Under the pieces are notes generated by a model that worked only from the letters and a program-made list of their open reading frames with translations, had not been told where the DNA came from and did no database searches. From NCBI RefSeq assembly GCF_012641435.1, contig NZ_JABAIJ010000007.1, forward strand, positions 62,001-126,000: 64,000 bases of DNA, in the 5' to 3' direction. Below, one piece after another: positions 26,827 to 35,383 of the stretch; position 1 is the first letter of the stretch; each line of letters begins with the position of its first letter. The translations under genes were made by a program, and so were the position numbers. This DNA is from Rhizobium sp. P38BS-XIX (GTDB taxonomy: Bacteria; Pseudomonadota; Alphaproteobacteria; Rhizobiales; Rhizobiaceae).

Positions 26827-27558
26827 ATGGGTCACGGGCTGGAAGGCAAGAAGGTTGTCATCACGGCGGCAGGACAGGGCATCGGCCGGGCGTCCGCAGA
26901 GCGCTTCATTTCGCTTGGCGCGCATGTCTACGCCACCGATATCAACGAGCAGACGCTCTCGACGCTGGAAGGCGCCAGCAAGCATGTGTTGAACGTGCTC
27001 GACGGCGCTGCGGTCAAGGCGTTCTCCGACGAGGTCGGCCCGGTCGACGTGCTCTTCAATTGCGCCGGCTTCGTGCATGCCGGTACGATCCTGGACTGCG
27101 AGGAAAAGGATTGGGATTTCTCCTTCAATCTCAATGCCAAGGCGATGTACACGACTTGCCGGACCTTCCTGCCGGGCATGCTGGAAAAGGGTAAGGGCTC
27201 GATCGTCAACATGTCCTCGGTCGCCTCCAGCGTGAAAGGCGTGCCGAACCGCTTTGCCTATTGCTCATCGAAGGCTGCCGTCATCGGATTGACCAAGGCG
27301 ATTGCCGCCGATTTCGTGGCCAAGGGCATCCGCGCCAACGCGATTTGCCCCGGCACGGTCGACAGCCCGTCGCTGCATGAGCGGCTGCGTGCGACCGGGG
27401 ACTACGACAAGGCCATGAAGGACTTCATTGCCCGCCAGCCAATGGGTCGCATCGCGACCGCAGAAGAGATTGCCGCACTCGTGACCTACCTCGCAGGTGA
27501 CGAGGCCGGCTTCACCACGGGCCAAACCCACGTCATCGACGGCGGCTGGGTCTGCTGA
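26827..27558 (+). CDS. SDR-family oxidoreductase, 2-keto-3-deoxy-sugar-acid dehydrogenase-like
   Basis: 243 residues, a classical short-chain dehydrogenase. The dinucleotide motif is TAAGQGIGRA (13-22), D38 after the second strand favours NAD, and the catalytic Y145-x3-K149 is present in AYCSSKA. The sequence resembles the DHRS6/2-keto-3-deoxy-L-fuconate dehydrogenase branch, including the FTTGQTHVIDGGW end. That activity would follow the acid-sugar dehydratase. It lies 104 bases after the previous gene behind a CCGGCCA/TGGCCGG hairpin (26772-26787) and has its own terminator. Confidence 0.87.
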   Translation: MGHGLEGKKVVITAAGQGIGRASAERFISLGAHVYATDINEQTLSTLEGASKHVLNVLDGAAVKAFSDEVGPVDVLFNCAGFVHAGTILDCEEKDWDFSFNLNAKAMYTTCRTFLPGMLEKGKGSIVNMSSVASSVKGVPNRFAYCSSKAAVIGLTKAIAADFVAKGIRANAICPGTVDSPSLHERLRATGDYDKAMKDFIARQPMGRIATAEEIAALVTYLAGDEAGFTTGQTHVIDGGWVC

Positions 27559-27576
27559 GGCACCTTTTTCATGCAT

Positions 27577-27607
27577 GAGGCTCCCATATTGCGGGGCCTC
27601 TTTTTAT
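27577..27607 (+). terminator. Rho-independent terminator ending the IclR-locus operon
   Basis: GAGGCTCC (27577-27584) pairs with GGGGCCTC (27593-27600, one G-U) over an eight-base loop and is followed by TTTTTATTT. Confidence 0.8.
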
Positions 27608-27666
27608 TTGTCACTCTGATCGGCGAATCGGGTCTGCAAGACGATTTTCGGTCGGGAGAGCGGCGC

Positions 27667-28341
27667 ATGAGCAATAACGGGGTGGTGCATCGTTCCAGAG
27701 GTCTCGTGTTGTGGCGTAAGCATCATGTGATCCTGATTTCCATTCTGGCCGGCATCGCCGTCTTCGTGCTTTTGACGTCGCGGGATTTCAACGCCGGCAA
27801 TCTGTTGATTGCCTGGGATACGACGGCCATCGTCTATATCGGCTATAGTCTCTACCGCATGCTCAGCGCCGATGCGCAGCGCATTCGCAAACGCTCGGCC
27901 GATCTCGATTTCTCGGATGTTCTGCTGCTGATCCTGTCGATCGGGGCGGCCATTGCCAGCGTCGGCGGCATCGTCCTTGATCTCATCGGTGTGAAGGATG
28001 CACCGCCGTCGGTCGCGTTTTTCCGCGTGATGATGGCGATCGTGACGATCCTGATCTCATGGGCATTTCTGCACACGCTCTTCACCATCCACTATGCGCA
28101 TCGGTATTATGCCGCTTCCCGCAAGGGAGAGGGGCTGAAGTTTGCCGAGCCCGTGGAAGAGCCAATCTATTGGGATTTTCTTTATTTCTCGTTCACGATC
28201 GGCGTTGCGGCGCAAACTGCCGATATCGGCATTTCCACCGTATCGATGCGCAAGCTCGCATTGCTGCACGCCATTCTGTCGTTCCTGTTCAACACCACGA
28301 TCCTGGCGCTCGCCATAAACGTCGGGGCGAGCCTGATCTAA
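27667..28341 (+). CDS. DUF1345 integral membrane protein
   Basis: 224 residues from ATG 27667, which has GGGAGAG upstream; longer starts run into the terminator. Several helices are visible (VILISILAGIAVFVLL, VLLLILSIGAAIASVGGIV, ILISWAFLHTLFTIHYAHRYY, and the C-terminal ILSFLFNTTILALAINVGA). The EPIYWDFLYFSFTIGVAAQTADI motif defines DUF1345. Function is unknown. It is convergent with the small DUF1328 gene. Confidence 0.82.
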   Translation: MSNNGVVHRSRGLVLWRKHHVILISILAGIAVFVLLTSRDFNAGNLLIAWDTTAIVYIGYSLYRMLSADAQRIRKRSADLDFSDVLLLILSIGAAIASVGGIVLDLIGVKDAPPSVAFFRVMMAIVTILISWAFLHTLFTIHYAHRYYAASRKGEGLKFAEPVEEPIYWDFLYFSFTIGVAAQTADIGISTVSMRKLALLHAILSFLFNTTILALAINVGASLI

Positions 28342-28374
28342 GGCCCGCCCCTGAAGCAATCGCGTGTGAAATCG

Positions 28375-28548
28375 TCAGACGACGGCGTTTCCGGCCATCA
28401 CTGCCAGGACCAGGAACACCAGGAATATGATCAGGAAGATGGCGAAGAGGACGCGCGCGATGGTTGCGGTCGCGGCTGACACACCGGAAAAGCCGAAGAA
28501 GCCGCTGATCAACGAAATTACAAAGAAAATGATAGCCCATTTCAGCAT
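28375..28548 (-). CDS. DUF1328 small membrane protein (YtjA family)
   Basis: 57 residues, translated by hand. It begins MLKWAIIFFVISLISGFFGF, continues SGVSAATATIARVLFAIFLI, and ends VFLVLAVMAGNAVV. Two hydrophobic helices with the central G-F-x-G-F-S-G and A-x-x-A-R-V-L-F pattern are diagnostic of DUF1328/UPF0391. A GGAG site lies eight bases before the ATG. Function is unknown; relatives are often stress-induced. It is convergent with DUF1345, with only 33 bases between them. Confidence 0.85.
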   Translation of the reverse strand: MLKWAIIFFVISLISGFFGFSGVSAATATIARVLFAIFLIIFLVFLVLAVMAGNAVV

Positions 28549-28676
28549 TTGCCAGTCTCCTCTGCGTTGTATTCCTTAAAGACGCGGGAGAAGGGAAATT
28601 GTTCCGAAGCCGTTTCGATTAACGAAGATCCCGCCACTGGGGCGGGATCGCTATCAGTATCCGTTCTGGCTGCGGC

Positions 28677-30104
28677 TCACCCGTGATTGATCATCACATG
28701 CCGCACGGCCGTATAGTCCTCAATCGCGTAGACTGACATATCCTTGCCGTAGCCGGATTGCTTCAGGCCGCCATGCGGCATTTCGTTGACCAGCATGAAA
28801 TGGGTATTGATCCAGGTGCAGCCATATTGCAGGCGGGCAGCCGTCTGCATGCCGCGGCTGATATCCTTGGTCCATACCGAGGAGGCAAGGCCGTAGTCGC
28901 TGTCATTGGCCCAGGTGACGGCATCGTCGGGGTTGGTGAAACGTGTGACTGAGACGACCGGGCCAAAGACTTCGCGGCGAACGATCTCGTCGTCCTGCGT
29001 GGCGCCGGCGACGATGGTCGGCGCATAGAAGAAGCCGCGCTCGCCGGAGATCTTGCCGCCTGTGGTGATCTCCATGTGCTTGTGTTCGGCGGCGCGGGTG
29101 ACGAAGCTCTCGACGCGGTCGCGCTGGCGCTTGGAGATCAGCGGGCCGATTTCGTTCTCGGTATCGTCGGCGAGGTTGAACTTGATGCTTGATACGGCCG
29201 AGGTGAGGTCAGCGACGAAATTGTCGTAGACCTTGGCGTCGGCGTAGATGCGGCAGGCGGCGGTGCAGTCCTGGCCGGCATTGTAATAGCCGAAGGTGCG
29301 GATGCCGGACACGACGGCGTCGATATCGGCATCGTCGAAGATGATGACGGGGGCCTTGCCGCCGAGTTCGAGATGCGTGCGCTTGACAGTCTTGGCTGCG
29401 GCCTGCAGGACCTTCTTGCCGGTCGCGACATCGCCTGTGATGGAGACCATGCCGATCTTTGGGTGGTTGATCAATGCATTGCCGACACTCTCGCCACGGC
29501 CGAGGATGACGTTGACGACGCCTTCCGGCAGGATATCGGCCAAAAGCTTCGCCATCTTCAACGCCGTCAGCGGCGTTTGTTCGGAGGGCTTGAAGACGAC
29601 GGTGTTGCCGCCGGCAATGGCCGGAGCCAGCTTCCAGGCCATCATCATCAGCGGATAGTTCCAGGGCGCGATGGAACCGACGATGCCGATCGGGTCACGG
29701 CGGACCATCGAAGTGTGGCCAGGCAGATACTCACCGGCGACCGGGCCGTGCAGGTTGCGCACCGCACCGGCAAAGAAGCGGTAGCAATCGACGATCGCGG
29801 GGATTTCGTCGTTGAGTACCGCATTGATCGGCTTGCCGCAGTTCAGCGCCTCGAGCGCCGCGAAGCCTTCGGCATCGCGCTCGATGGCGTCGGCGATCTT
29901 GAGGAGATAGGCCGAGCGCTGGCCGGGGGTGGTCTGCGACCAGCTCGTGAAGGCCTTTTCCGCAGCGTCGACGGCGGCATCGATCTGGCCGAGCGAGGCC
30001 TCCGGCAGGTCGAGCACCTTTTCGCCGGTCTTCGGGTTGAGCACATGCTCTTCCGTTTCCGTGCCGGCCTCGAAGCGGGAGCCGATCAGCATCTGGGTAT
30101 CCAT
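28677..30104 (-). CDS. patD: Gamma-aminobutyraldehyde dehydrogenase (YdcW/PatD-like)
   Basis: 475 residues from ATG 30104, which has AAGGGGAA upstream. The catalytic cysteine is C280 in AGQDCTAACR and the general base E246 in LELGGKAP; the NAD site is in SIAPWNYPLMM and SITGDVATG. YdcW oxidises 4-aminobutanal from putrescine to GABA. It is the last gene of an operon whose preceding four genes are in the same order as E. coli ydcSTUV, which supports this over a generic betaine-aldehyde role. Confidence 0.85.
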   Translation of the reverse strand: MDTQMLIGSRFEAGTETEEHVLNPKTGEKVLDLPEASLGQIDAAVDAAEKAFTSWSQTTPGQRSAYLLKIADAIERDAEGFAALEALNCGKPINAVLNDEIPAIVDCYRFFAGAVRNLHGPVAGEYLPGHTSMVRRDPIGIVGSIAPWNYPLMMMAWKLAPAIAGGNTVVFKPSEQTPLTALKMAKLLADILPEGVVNVILGRGESVGNALINHPKIGMVSITGDVATGKKVLQAAAKTVKRTHLELGGKAPVIIFDDADIDAVVSGIRTFGYYNAGQDCTAACRIYADAKVYDNFVADLTSAVSSIKFNLADDTENEIGPLISKRQRDRVESFVTRAAEHKHMEITTGGKISGERGFFYAPTIVAGATQDDEIVRREVFGPVVSVTRFTNPDDAVTWANDSDYGLASSVWTKDISRGMQTAARLQYGCTWINTHFMLVNEMPHGGLKQSGYGKDMSVYAIEDYTAVRHVMINHG

Positions 30105-30117
30105 GATTATTCCCCTT

Positions 30118-30933
30118 TCATTTGCCGCCGCCGGCGATCTGATCGCCATCGCGGGTAAGATAGTAGGCTGCCAGGATCGGCAGGAAAGTGACAAGCACGA
30201 CGACCATGGCGACGACGTTGGTCACGGGTCGCTGGCGTGGGCGGATGAGTTCCTCCAGCATCCAGATCGGCAGCGTCATCTGTTGGCCGCCGGTGAAGGT
30301 GGTGACGATGACTTCGTCGAAGGATAGCGCGAAGGCGAGCATGCCGCCGGCCAGCAGCGCCGTGCCGATATTCGGCAGGACAACATGGCGAAAGGTCTGA
30401 AAGCCATCGGCGCCGAGATCCATCGATGCCTCGATGAGCGAGCCGGATGTACGGCGGAAACGGGCGACGGCATTATTGTAGACAACCACCACGCAGAAGG
30501 TTGCATGGCCGAGAACGATCGTCCACACCGAAAACGGTATGTCGAACAGGCTGAAGGCGGAGCGAAGCGCAATGCCGGTGATGATGCCGGGCAGCGCGAT
30601 CGGCAGGATGACGAGCAGCGACACGGCCTCGCGTCCGAAGAATTTCGTCTGGCTGACGGCGGCGGCGCAGAGCGTGCCGAGCACCAGTGCGATGATCGTG
30701 GCGACGGTCGCGACCTGAACCGACAACCCCAGCGCCGACCAGACATCCGGCCTGTTCCAGGCGATGCCGAACCATTGCAGGGTGAAGCCCGGCGGCGGCC
30801 ACTGATAGCTCTTTTCCTCCGTCGTGAAGGCATAGACGAAGATCAGCAGGATCGGCAGATGAAGGAAGAGCAGGCCGCCGGCGGCGGCGATCTTCATAGG
30901 GAAGGAGGCGCGTTGGCCACGATCAGAGCGCAT
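30118..30933 (-). CDS. ydcV: Polyamine-type ABC transporter permease (PotC/YdcV-like)
   Basis: 271 residues. Six helices are likely, beginning with KIAAAGGLLFLHLPILLIFVYAF. The typical PotC N-terminal loop YQWPPPGFTLQWFGIAW and the coupling motif IEASMDLGADGFQTFRHVVLP are present. It overlaps the preceding permease gene by 11 bases and lies 13 bases before the dehydrogenase start. It would form the pore with the YdcU-like subunit. Confidence 0.88.
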   Translation of the reverse strand: MRSDRGQRASFPMKIAAAGGLLFLHLPILLIFVYAFTTEEKSYQWPPPGFTLQWFGIAWNRPDVWSALGLSVQVATVATIIALVLGTLCAAAVSQTKFFGREAVSLLVILPIALPGIITGIALRSAFSLFDIPFSVWTIVLGHATFCVVVVYNNAVARFRRTSGSLIEASMDLGADGFQTFRHVVLPNIGTALLAGGMLAFALSFDEVIVTTFTGGQQMTLPIWMLEELIRPRQRPVTNVVAMVVVLVTFLPILAAYYLTRDGDQIAGGGK

Positions 30934-31897
30934 CGAAAGCTCCCTGCTTTTTGGCGATCCAGAGGTAGATGGCCATGATGACGATCGGAACGACGGAGAA
31001 GGCGGCGGCCAGCGGCACGTTGCCGGCCGTTCCCTGTTGCGTATAGACGGCTTGGCCGATGAACAGGCGCGAGGACCCGATGATCTGCGGGATGATGTAA
31101 TCGCCCAATGTCAGCGAGAAGGTGAAGATCGAGCCGGCGACGATCCCGGGCAGGGCGAGTGGCAGCAGAACGGTGCGGAAGGTCTGGTTCGGCGTCGCGC
31201 CGAGATCGGATGAGGCTTCGAGCAAATTCGCCGGCACACGCTCGAGAGCGGCCTGCGTCGGCAGGATCATATAGGGCAGCCAGACATAGACGAAGACCAG
31301 AAAGGTGCCGATGTAGCTGACCGAAAGCGAGTTACCGCCGATGACGGGCAGGGCAAGCACGCCGTCGAGCAGCCAGCCGAGATGCAGCTTGTCGAAGACC
31401 CAGGTAAGGATGCCTTCCTTGGCGAGGATCAGCTTCCAAGCATAGATCTTGACCAGATAGCTCGACCAGAGCGGCAGCATGACGCCAAGGTAGAACAGCG
31501 CCTTCCATTTGCCCTGGGCATAGCGAGCCGCATAATAGGCGATGGGGAAGGCGACGAAGGCGGAGGCGAGTGTAACGAGCGCGGCCATGACCACCGTGCG
31601 CACGATGATGTCGAAGTTGGTGCTGTTCAGCAACTGCGCATAGGTCGACAGGGTGAATTCGTAGTTCACCAGTCCCGAAAAGTCGTCGATCGAAAAGAAG
31701 CTCTGCAGCAAAAGCGCGATCAGCGAGCCGATGTAGATGATGCCGAGCCAGAGCAGCGGCGGCGTCAACATCAGAAACAGCAGCAGTTTCGGCCGACGCC
31801 AGAAAAGATCGGACAGGCGGCCGAAGAACCCGCTGCGGCGCGGCAGGATCGAGGCCGGCGCTTGGCTCGATGGCGTGGGAAAGGCGGCGGCGTTCAT
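30923..31897 (-). CDS. ydcU: Polyamine-type ABC transporter permease (PotB/YdcU-like)
   Basis: 324 residues with a cytosolic N-terminal extension of about 35 residues before the first helix (KLLLFLMLTPPLLWLGIIYIGSLIALLL). The coupling motif is LLEASSDLGATPNQTFRTVLLP. It overlaps the ATPase gene by four bases (ATGA-type) and the downstream permease by 11, so translation of the operon is coupled throughout. Confidence 0.88.
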   Translation of the reverse strand: MNAAAFPTPSSQAPASILPRRSGFFGRLSDLFWRRPKLLLFLMLTPPLLWLGIIYIGSLIALLLQSFFSIDDFSGLVNYEFTLSTYAQLLNSTNFDIIVRTVVMAALVTLASAFVAFPIAYYAARYAQGKWKALFYLGVMLPLWSSYLVKIYAWKLILAKEGILTWVFDKLHLGWLLDGVLALPVIGGNSLSVSYIGTFLVFVYVWLPYMILPTQAALERVPANLLEASSDLGATPNQTFRTVLLPLALPGIVAGSIFTFSLTLGDYIIPQIIGSSRLFIGQAVYTQQGTAGNVPLAAAFSVVPIVIMAIYLWIAKKQGAFDAL

Positions 31898-32880
31898 GCG
31901 GCGTCGTCCATGTAATGGACATCAGCCGGCAGCCAGGCGAGCCGGACGGAAGCGCCGGCGTCCGGGGCTTGCTGGCCGGCGGGTATGGTCACATGCAGGC
32001 GCGCGCCATTTGCCTCGACCGAAAGGCGGGTGGCCGCGCCGAGGAAGCTCGTTGCCTTGACCGTCGCCGTCACGCCGCTTTCATCGGTCACGCGGATCGC
32101 TTCGGGACGCAGGCTTGCCCAACGGCGCTCGCCGCCGAGCAACGACATGACTTCAGGAGCGATGACATTGGAGGAGCCGACGAAATCGGCAACGAAGCGT
32201 GTCTTTGGCCGCTGATAGATATCGTGTGGCGTGCCCTGCTGCACGATGCGGCCATCGTTGAAGACGGCGACGCGATCGGCCATGGACAGGGCCTCGCCCT
32301 GATCGTGGGTGACGAAGACGAAGGTAATGCCGAGCGCGCGCTGCAGGCTCTTCAATTCCTCCTGCATCTGCTCGCGCAGTTTCAGGTCGAGCGCCCCGAG
32401 CGGTTCGTCGAGCAGCAGCACCTTTGGCTTGTTGACCAGCGCACGGGCCAACGCCACGCGCTGGCGCTGGCCGCCGGAGAGCTGGCCGGGGCGGCGGGCG
32501 CCATAGCCCGGCAGCTTCACCAGCTCCAGAGCCTGTTCGGCGGCGCGCAGCCGCTCGGCCTTGCCGACACCTTTGACCATCAGTCCATAGGCGACGTTGT
32601 CGAGGATATTGAGATGCGGAAAGAGCGCGTAATCCTGGAAGACCGTGTTGACGTTGCGCCGGTAGGGCGGCACGCCTTCGGCAGTTTCGCCGAAGATTTC
32701 GATGTGGCCGCCGGTGGGTTGCTCGAAGCCGGCGATCAGCCTGAGGCAGGTGGTCTTGCCGGAACCGGAAGGACCGAGCATGGCGAAGAATTCGCCAGGT
32801 GCGATTTCCAGATCGACACGATCCACAGCGCGGACCTGGCCGAAATGGCGCGACACCTGCTGGAAACGAACGGCGTTCAT
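31894..32880 (-). CDS. ydcT: Polyamine-type ABC transporter ATP-binding protein (PotA/YdcT-like)
   Basis: 328 residues. Walker A GPSGSGKTT, signature LSGGQRQRVALARA, Walker B VLLLDEPLGALDLK and switch VTHDQGE are complete, and a short TOBE domain closes the chain. The GALDLK after Walker B is the PotA form, in contrast to the SNLDA of the sugar ATPases in this window. It follows the binding-protein gene after a 142-base gap holding two hairpins. Confidence 0.9.
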   Translation of the reverse strand: MNAVRFQQVSRHFGQVRAVDRVDLEIAPGEFFAMLGPSGSGKTTCLRLIAGFEQPTGGHIEIFGETAEGVPPYRRNVNTVFQDYALFPHLNILDNVAYGLMVKGVGKAERLRAAEQALELVKLPGYGARRPGQLSGGQRQRVALARALVNKPKVLLLDEPLGALDLKLREQMQEELKSLQRALGITFVFVTHDQGEALSMADRVAVFNDGRIVQQGTPHDIYQRPKTRFVADFVGSSNVIAPEVMSLLGGERRWASLRPEAIRVTDESGVTATVKATSFLGAATRLSVEANGARLHVTIPAGQQAPDAGASVRLAWLPADVHYMDDAA

Positions 32881-32953
32881 TGATTTCTCCAGGGATAAGC
32901 AGAATGTTTGATATTGGTCAGCCGGACCGGATCGGAATCAGGTCTGCGGCAGG

Positions 32954-33005
32954 CGCCGGCATTTCAACTGCCGGCGGGTCGCCGCTCCATTTTCGCGGAG
33001 CGGCG
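32954..33005 (-). other. Tandem stem-loops after the ydcS-like gene
   Basis: Two inverted repeats lie between the binding-protein stop and the ATPase start: CGCCGGC/GCCGGCG at 32954-32960 and 32970-32976, and a 9-bp stem at 32980-32988 and 32997-33005. No T-run follows on the minus strand. They probably raise binding-protein mRNA over that of the downstream subunits. Confidence 0.55.
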
Positions 33006-33022
33006 GAGGCCGATGGGGTTGG

Positions 33023-34183
33023 CTATCTGCCGCCGATCACGCCGATATAGTCGGAGACCCAGCGATGATAGGGCACGCATTCGCTCTGGCTCGTGCATTT
33101 GGCGACAGGCGTCTTCCAGAAGCGAATTTTGTCGAAGTGGTCATAGCCATTGGTGGCGCAACCGCTGTCGGTGAGAAGCTCGTTGCCCTTGCAGGCTGCG
33201 GGCACGGAGGGTACGGCGCCGAACCAGGCGGCGGCGTCGCCCTGAACCTTGGCTTGCAGCGAGTGTTCCATCCACATGTACGCGCAGTTTGGATGTTCGC
33301 TGTCGGCATGCAGCATGGTGGTATCGGCCCAGCCTGTTGTTCCCTCATCCGGGAAGGTTGAGGCGATCTTCTGCTTGTCGGATTGCAAGAGGTTGACCTG
33401 GAACGGCCAGGAACCGGAAGCGACCACGCCTTCGTTCTTGAAATCGTCGGTCTGGATCATCGCGTCGTGCCAATAGCGGCTGACCAGCTTGCGCTGGCCA
33501 CGCAGCAGCTCAAGAGCGGCCTTGTACTGATCTTCGTTGAGCTCGTAAGGATCCTTGATGCCGAGTTCGGGCTTGTGGGCCATGAGATAGAGGGCGGCAT
33601 CGGCAATATAGATCGGGCCGTCATAGGCCTGGACGCGGCCCTTGTTGGACTTGCCGTCAGGCAGCGTCATCTCTTCGAAGACGACGTTCCAGCTCTTCGG
33701 CGCCTGACCCTTGAAGGCGTCGGTGTTGTACATCAAGACGTTCGGTCCCCAGAGATAGGGAACGCCGTAGTGGACGCCGTTGACCGTGTGCCACGGCGCA
33801 TTCTTCAGGCGGTCGTCGAGATTCTTCCAGCTCGGGATCAGGTCTGTATTGATCGGCTGGACGCGCTTGCCGGCCACGAGGCGAAGCGATGCGTCACCGG
33901 AGGCGGTCACGAGGTCGAAGCCGCCTTCGTTCATCAGCGCGACCATTTCGTCCGATGTCGCGGCGGTCTTGACGCTGACCTTGCAACCTGTTTCCTTTTC
34001 GAAACCGGTGACCCAGTCATAGTTCTTGTCGCTTTCGCCGCGCTCGATATAGCCGGCCCAGGCCACGATGCTGACCGCACCTTCGCCCTTGCCGAGCGTC
34101 TTCAACGGTTCGGCGGCAATGACCTGTGTTGCGAAACTAAGGCATGCGAGTGCGGCGGTGCATGATTTCAGCAGATGCTTCAT
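33023..34183 (-). CDS. ydcS: Polyamine-type ABC transporter substrate-binding protein (YdcS/PotD-like)
   Basis: 386 residues with a Sec signal peptide (MKHLLKSCTAALACLSFATQ, cleaved after VIAA). The mature region has VAWAGYIERGESDKNYDWVTGFEKETGCKV, WDVVFEEM-like and YNTDAFKGQAPKSW segments of the PotD/YdcS fold. In E. coli the YdcSTUV system has been linked to putrescine uptake and YdcS also to polyhydroxybutyrate. The aminobutyraldehyde dehydrogenase at the end of this operon favours a polyamine. Cysteines near the C-terminus could form disulfides. Confidence 0.87.
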   Translation of the reverse strand: MKHLLKSCTAALACLSFATQVIAAEPLKTLGKGEGAVSIVAWAGYIERGESDKNYDWVTGFEKETGCKVSVKTAATSDEMVALMNEGGFDLVTASGDASLRLVAGKRVQPINTDLIPSWKNLDDRLKNAPWHTVNGVHYGVPYLWGPNVLMYNTDAFKGQAPKSWNVVFEEMTLPDGKSNKGRVQAYDGPIYIADAALYLMAHKPELGIKDPYELNEDQYKAALELLRGQRKLVSRYWHDAMIQTDDFKNEGVVASGSWPFQVNLLQSDKQKIASTFPDEGTTGWADTTMLHADSEHPNCAYMWMEHSLQAKVQGDAAAWFGAVPSVPAACKGNELLTDSGCATNGYDHFDKIRFWKTPVAKCTSQSECVPYHRWVSDYIGVIGGR

Positions 34184-34588
34184 CGGACTCTCCCGGTTTT
34201 GATATCGTGGAGCCAGTGGCTGGCTTCCTGTTCCCGGAAGAAAAGGTGACGCGATTTCGCCGCATTCGCAAATTCATTTATCAGAAAGGTGATATCGGAA
34301 ATTCCGATTCCGGTGGTTCTCGCCATATGTCTGCAGTGGGAGCGCGTTAGCGATGCTGGCTTGAAAAATAGACTTTGCCGAGGCTTAAATCCAGACAAAG
34401 CCGCATCGGTGCCAGCCGTCAAGATGCTTGGTGTTCTATTCGAACGTACACCCCATCCATGCGGAATGTAAAAAAGCAAAAATAAATTGTCGGCTCCGGA
34501 TAGCCTCAATCGTCCTCGTGAATGGAGTGAGCTGCAATGCGCCGGCGCGGTTCTCCGATCTCTAATGCCGGCGTATATGGAGGTACAA
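34184..34588. promoter_or_regulatory. Divergent promoter region with a 15-bp palindrome
   Basis: A 405-base non-coding gap between the ydcS-like and DHFR-like genes. At 34294-34308 ATCGGAA and TTCCGAT face each other around one A, about 110 bases upstream of ydcS, a plausible operator. AT-rich sequence near 34470-34480 could be a promoter for the rightward gene. I saw no small gene or recognised RNA. Confidence 0.4.
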
Positions 34589-35230
34589 TTGACGAAGGTA
34601 AAAGTTGCTGGGTTCGGCGTTTCGCTTGATGGCTTCGCTGCAGGCATCGACCAGAGTTTGGATCGACCGCTTGGCTTGCGGGGCGAGGAACTCTTTCAAT
34701 GGTTTTTTCCCACGCGGGCGTTTCGCCAGATGATCGGAAAAGACGACGGTGAAACGGGTCTGGATGACCGGTTCGGCCAACGCGCGATGGAAGGTTTCGG
34801 TGCCTTCATTCTCGGCCGCAACATGTTCGGGCCCATTCGTGGGGAATGGCCTGATGATCAATGGAAAGGCTGGTGGGGCGACAATCCCCCTTATCACGCG
34901 CCGACGTTCATCCTGACACATTACCCCAGACCACCAATCGAGATGCTCGGCGGAACGACATTTCATTTTATCACCGGCGGCATTGAGGAGGCGCTGCAAA
35001 AGGCGCGCGAAGCAGCTGGCGCAAAGGACATCAAGATCGGTGGCGGTGCCGAGACCGTGAGGCAATATATAAAGGCCGGTCACGTCGATGAAATTCACCT
35101 CGCTTTTGTGCCGACGGCTCTCGGCCAGGGAGAACCGCTCTTCGCCGGCATCGACCTTCATGCGCTGGGATACCGGACAATCGAGCATGTTCCGACGGAG
35201 CATGCAACGCATATCGTTCTGGCGAAGTAG
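34589..35230 (+). CDS. Dihydrofolate reductase-family protein (RibD C-terminal type)
   Basis: 213 residues. The start is probably the TTG at 34589, since GGAGG sits five bases before it and overlaps the only nearby ATG (34577). The N-terminus VKVAGFGVSLDGFAAG and the FILGRNMFGP and IKIGGGAETVRQYIKAGHVDEIHLAFVP motifs place it in the RibD C-terminal/DHFR-like group found as lone reductases. Physiological substrate is unknown. It stands alone, divergent from the polyamine operon. Confidence 0.82.
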   Translation: MTKVKVAGFGVSLDGFAAGIDQSLDRPLGLRGEELFQWFFPTRAFRQMIGKDDGETGLDDRFGQRAMEGFGAFILGRNMFGPIRGEWPDDQWKGWWGDNPPYHAPTFILTHYPRPPIEMLGGTTFHFITGGIEEALQKAREAAGAKDIKIGGGAETVRQYIKAGHVDEIHLAFVPTALGQGEPLFAGIDLHALGYRTIEHVPTEHATHIVLAK

Positions 35231-35383
35231 AGTTGGCGATTGACAGGCCACGGCGCTCTCGATCCGCCTGTCTGTCGCCGCCGGTTCTTCACTGCCACGT
35301 GCGAATGGCTGTCATCAAGCGGGAGGCGGAAGCCTGCCGCTTGACTGATTGAGCCTGTCACCGACGCTTTTTCGAGGAAAGCA

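Noticed and set aside
28289..28540. An 83-codon minus-strand frame overlapping the DUF1328 gene
   Set aside because: The other frame gives a perfect two-helix DUF1328 protein with a ribosome-binding site; this one gives no family.
31870..32883. A 337-codon plus-strand open frame over the ydcT-like ATPase
   Set aside because: It is the complement of Walker A, signature and Walker B coding sequence and shows no family of its own.
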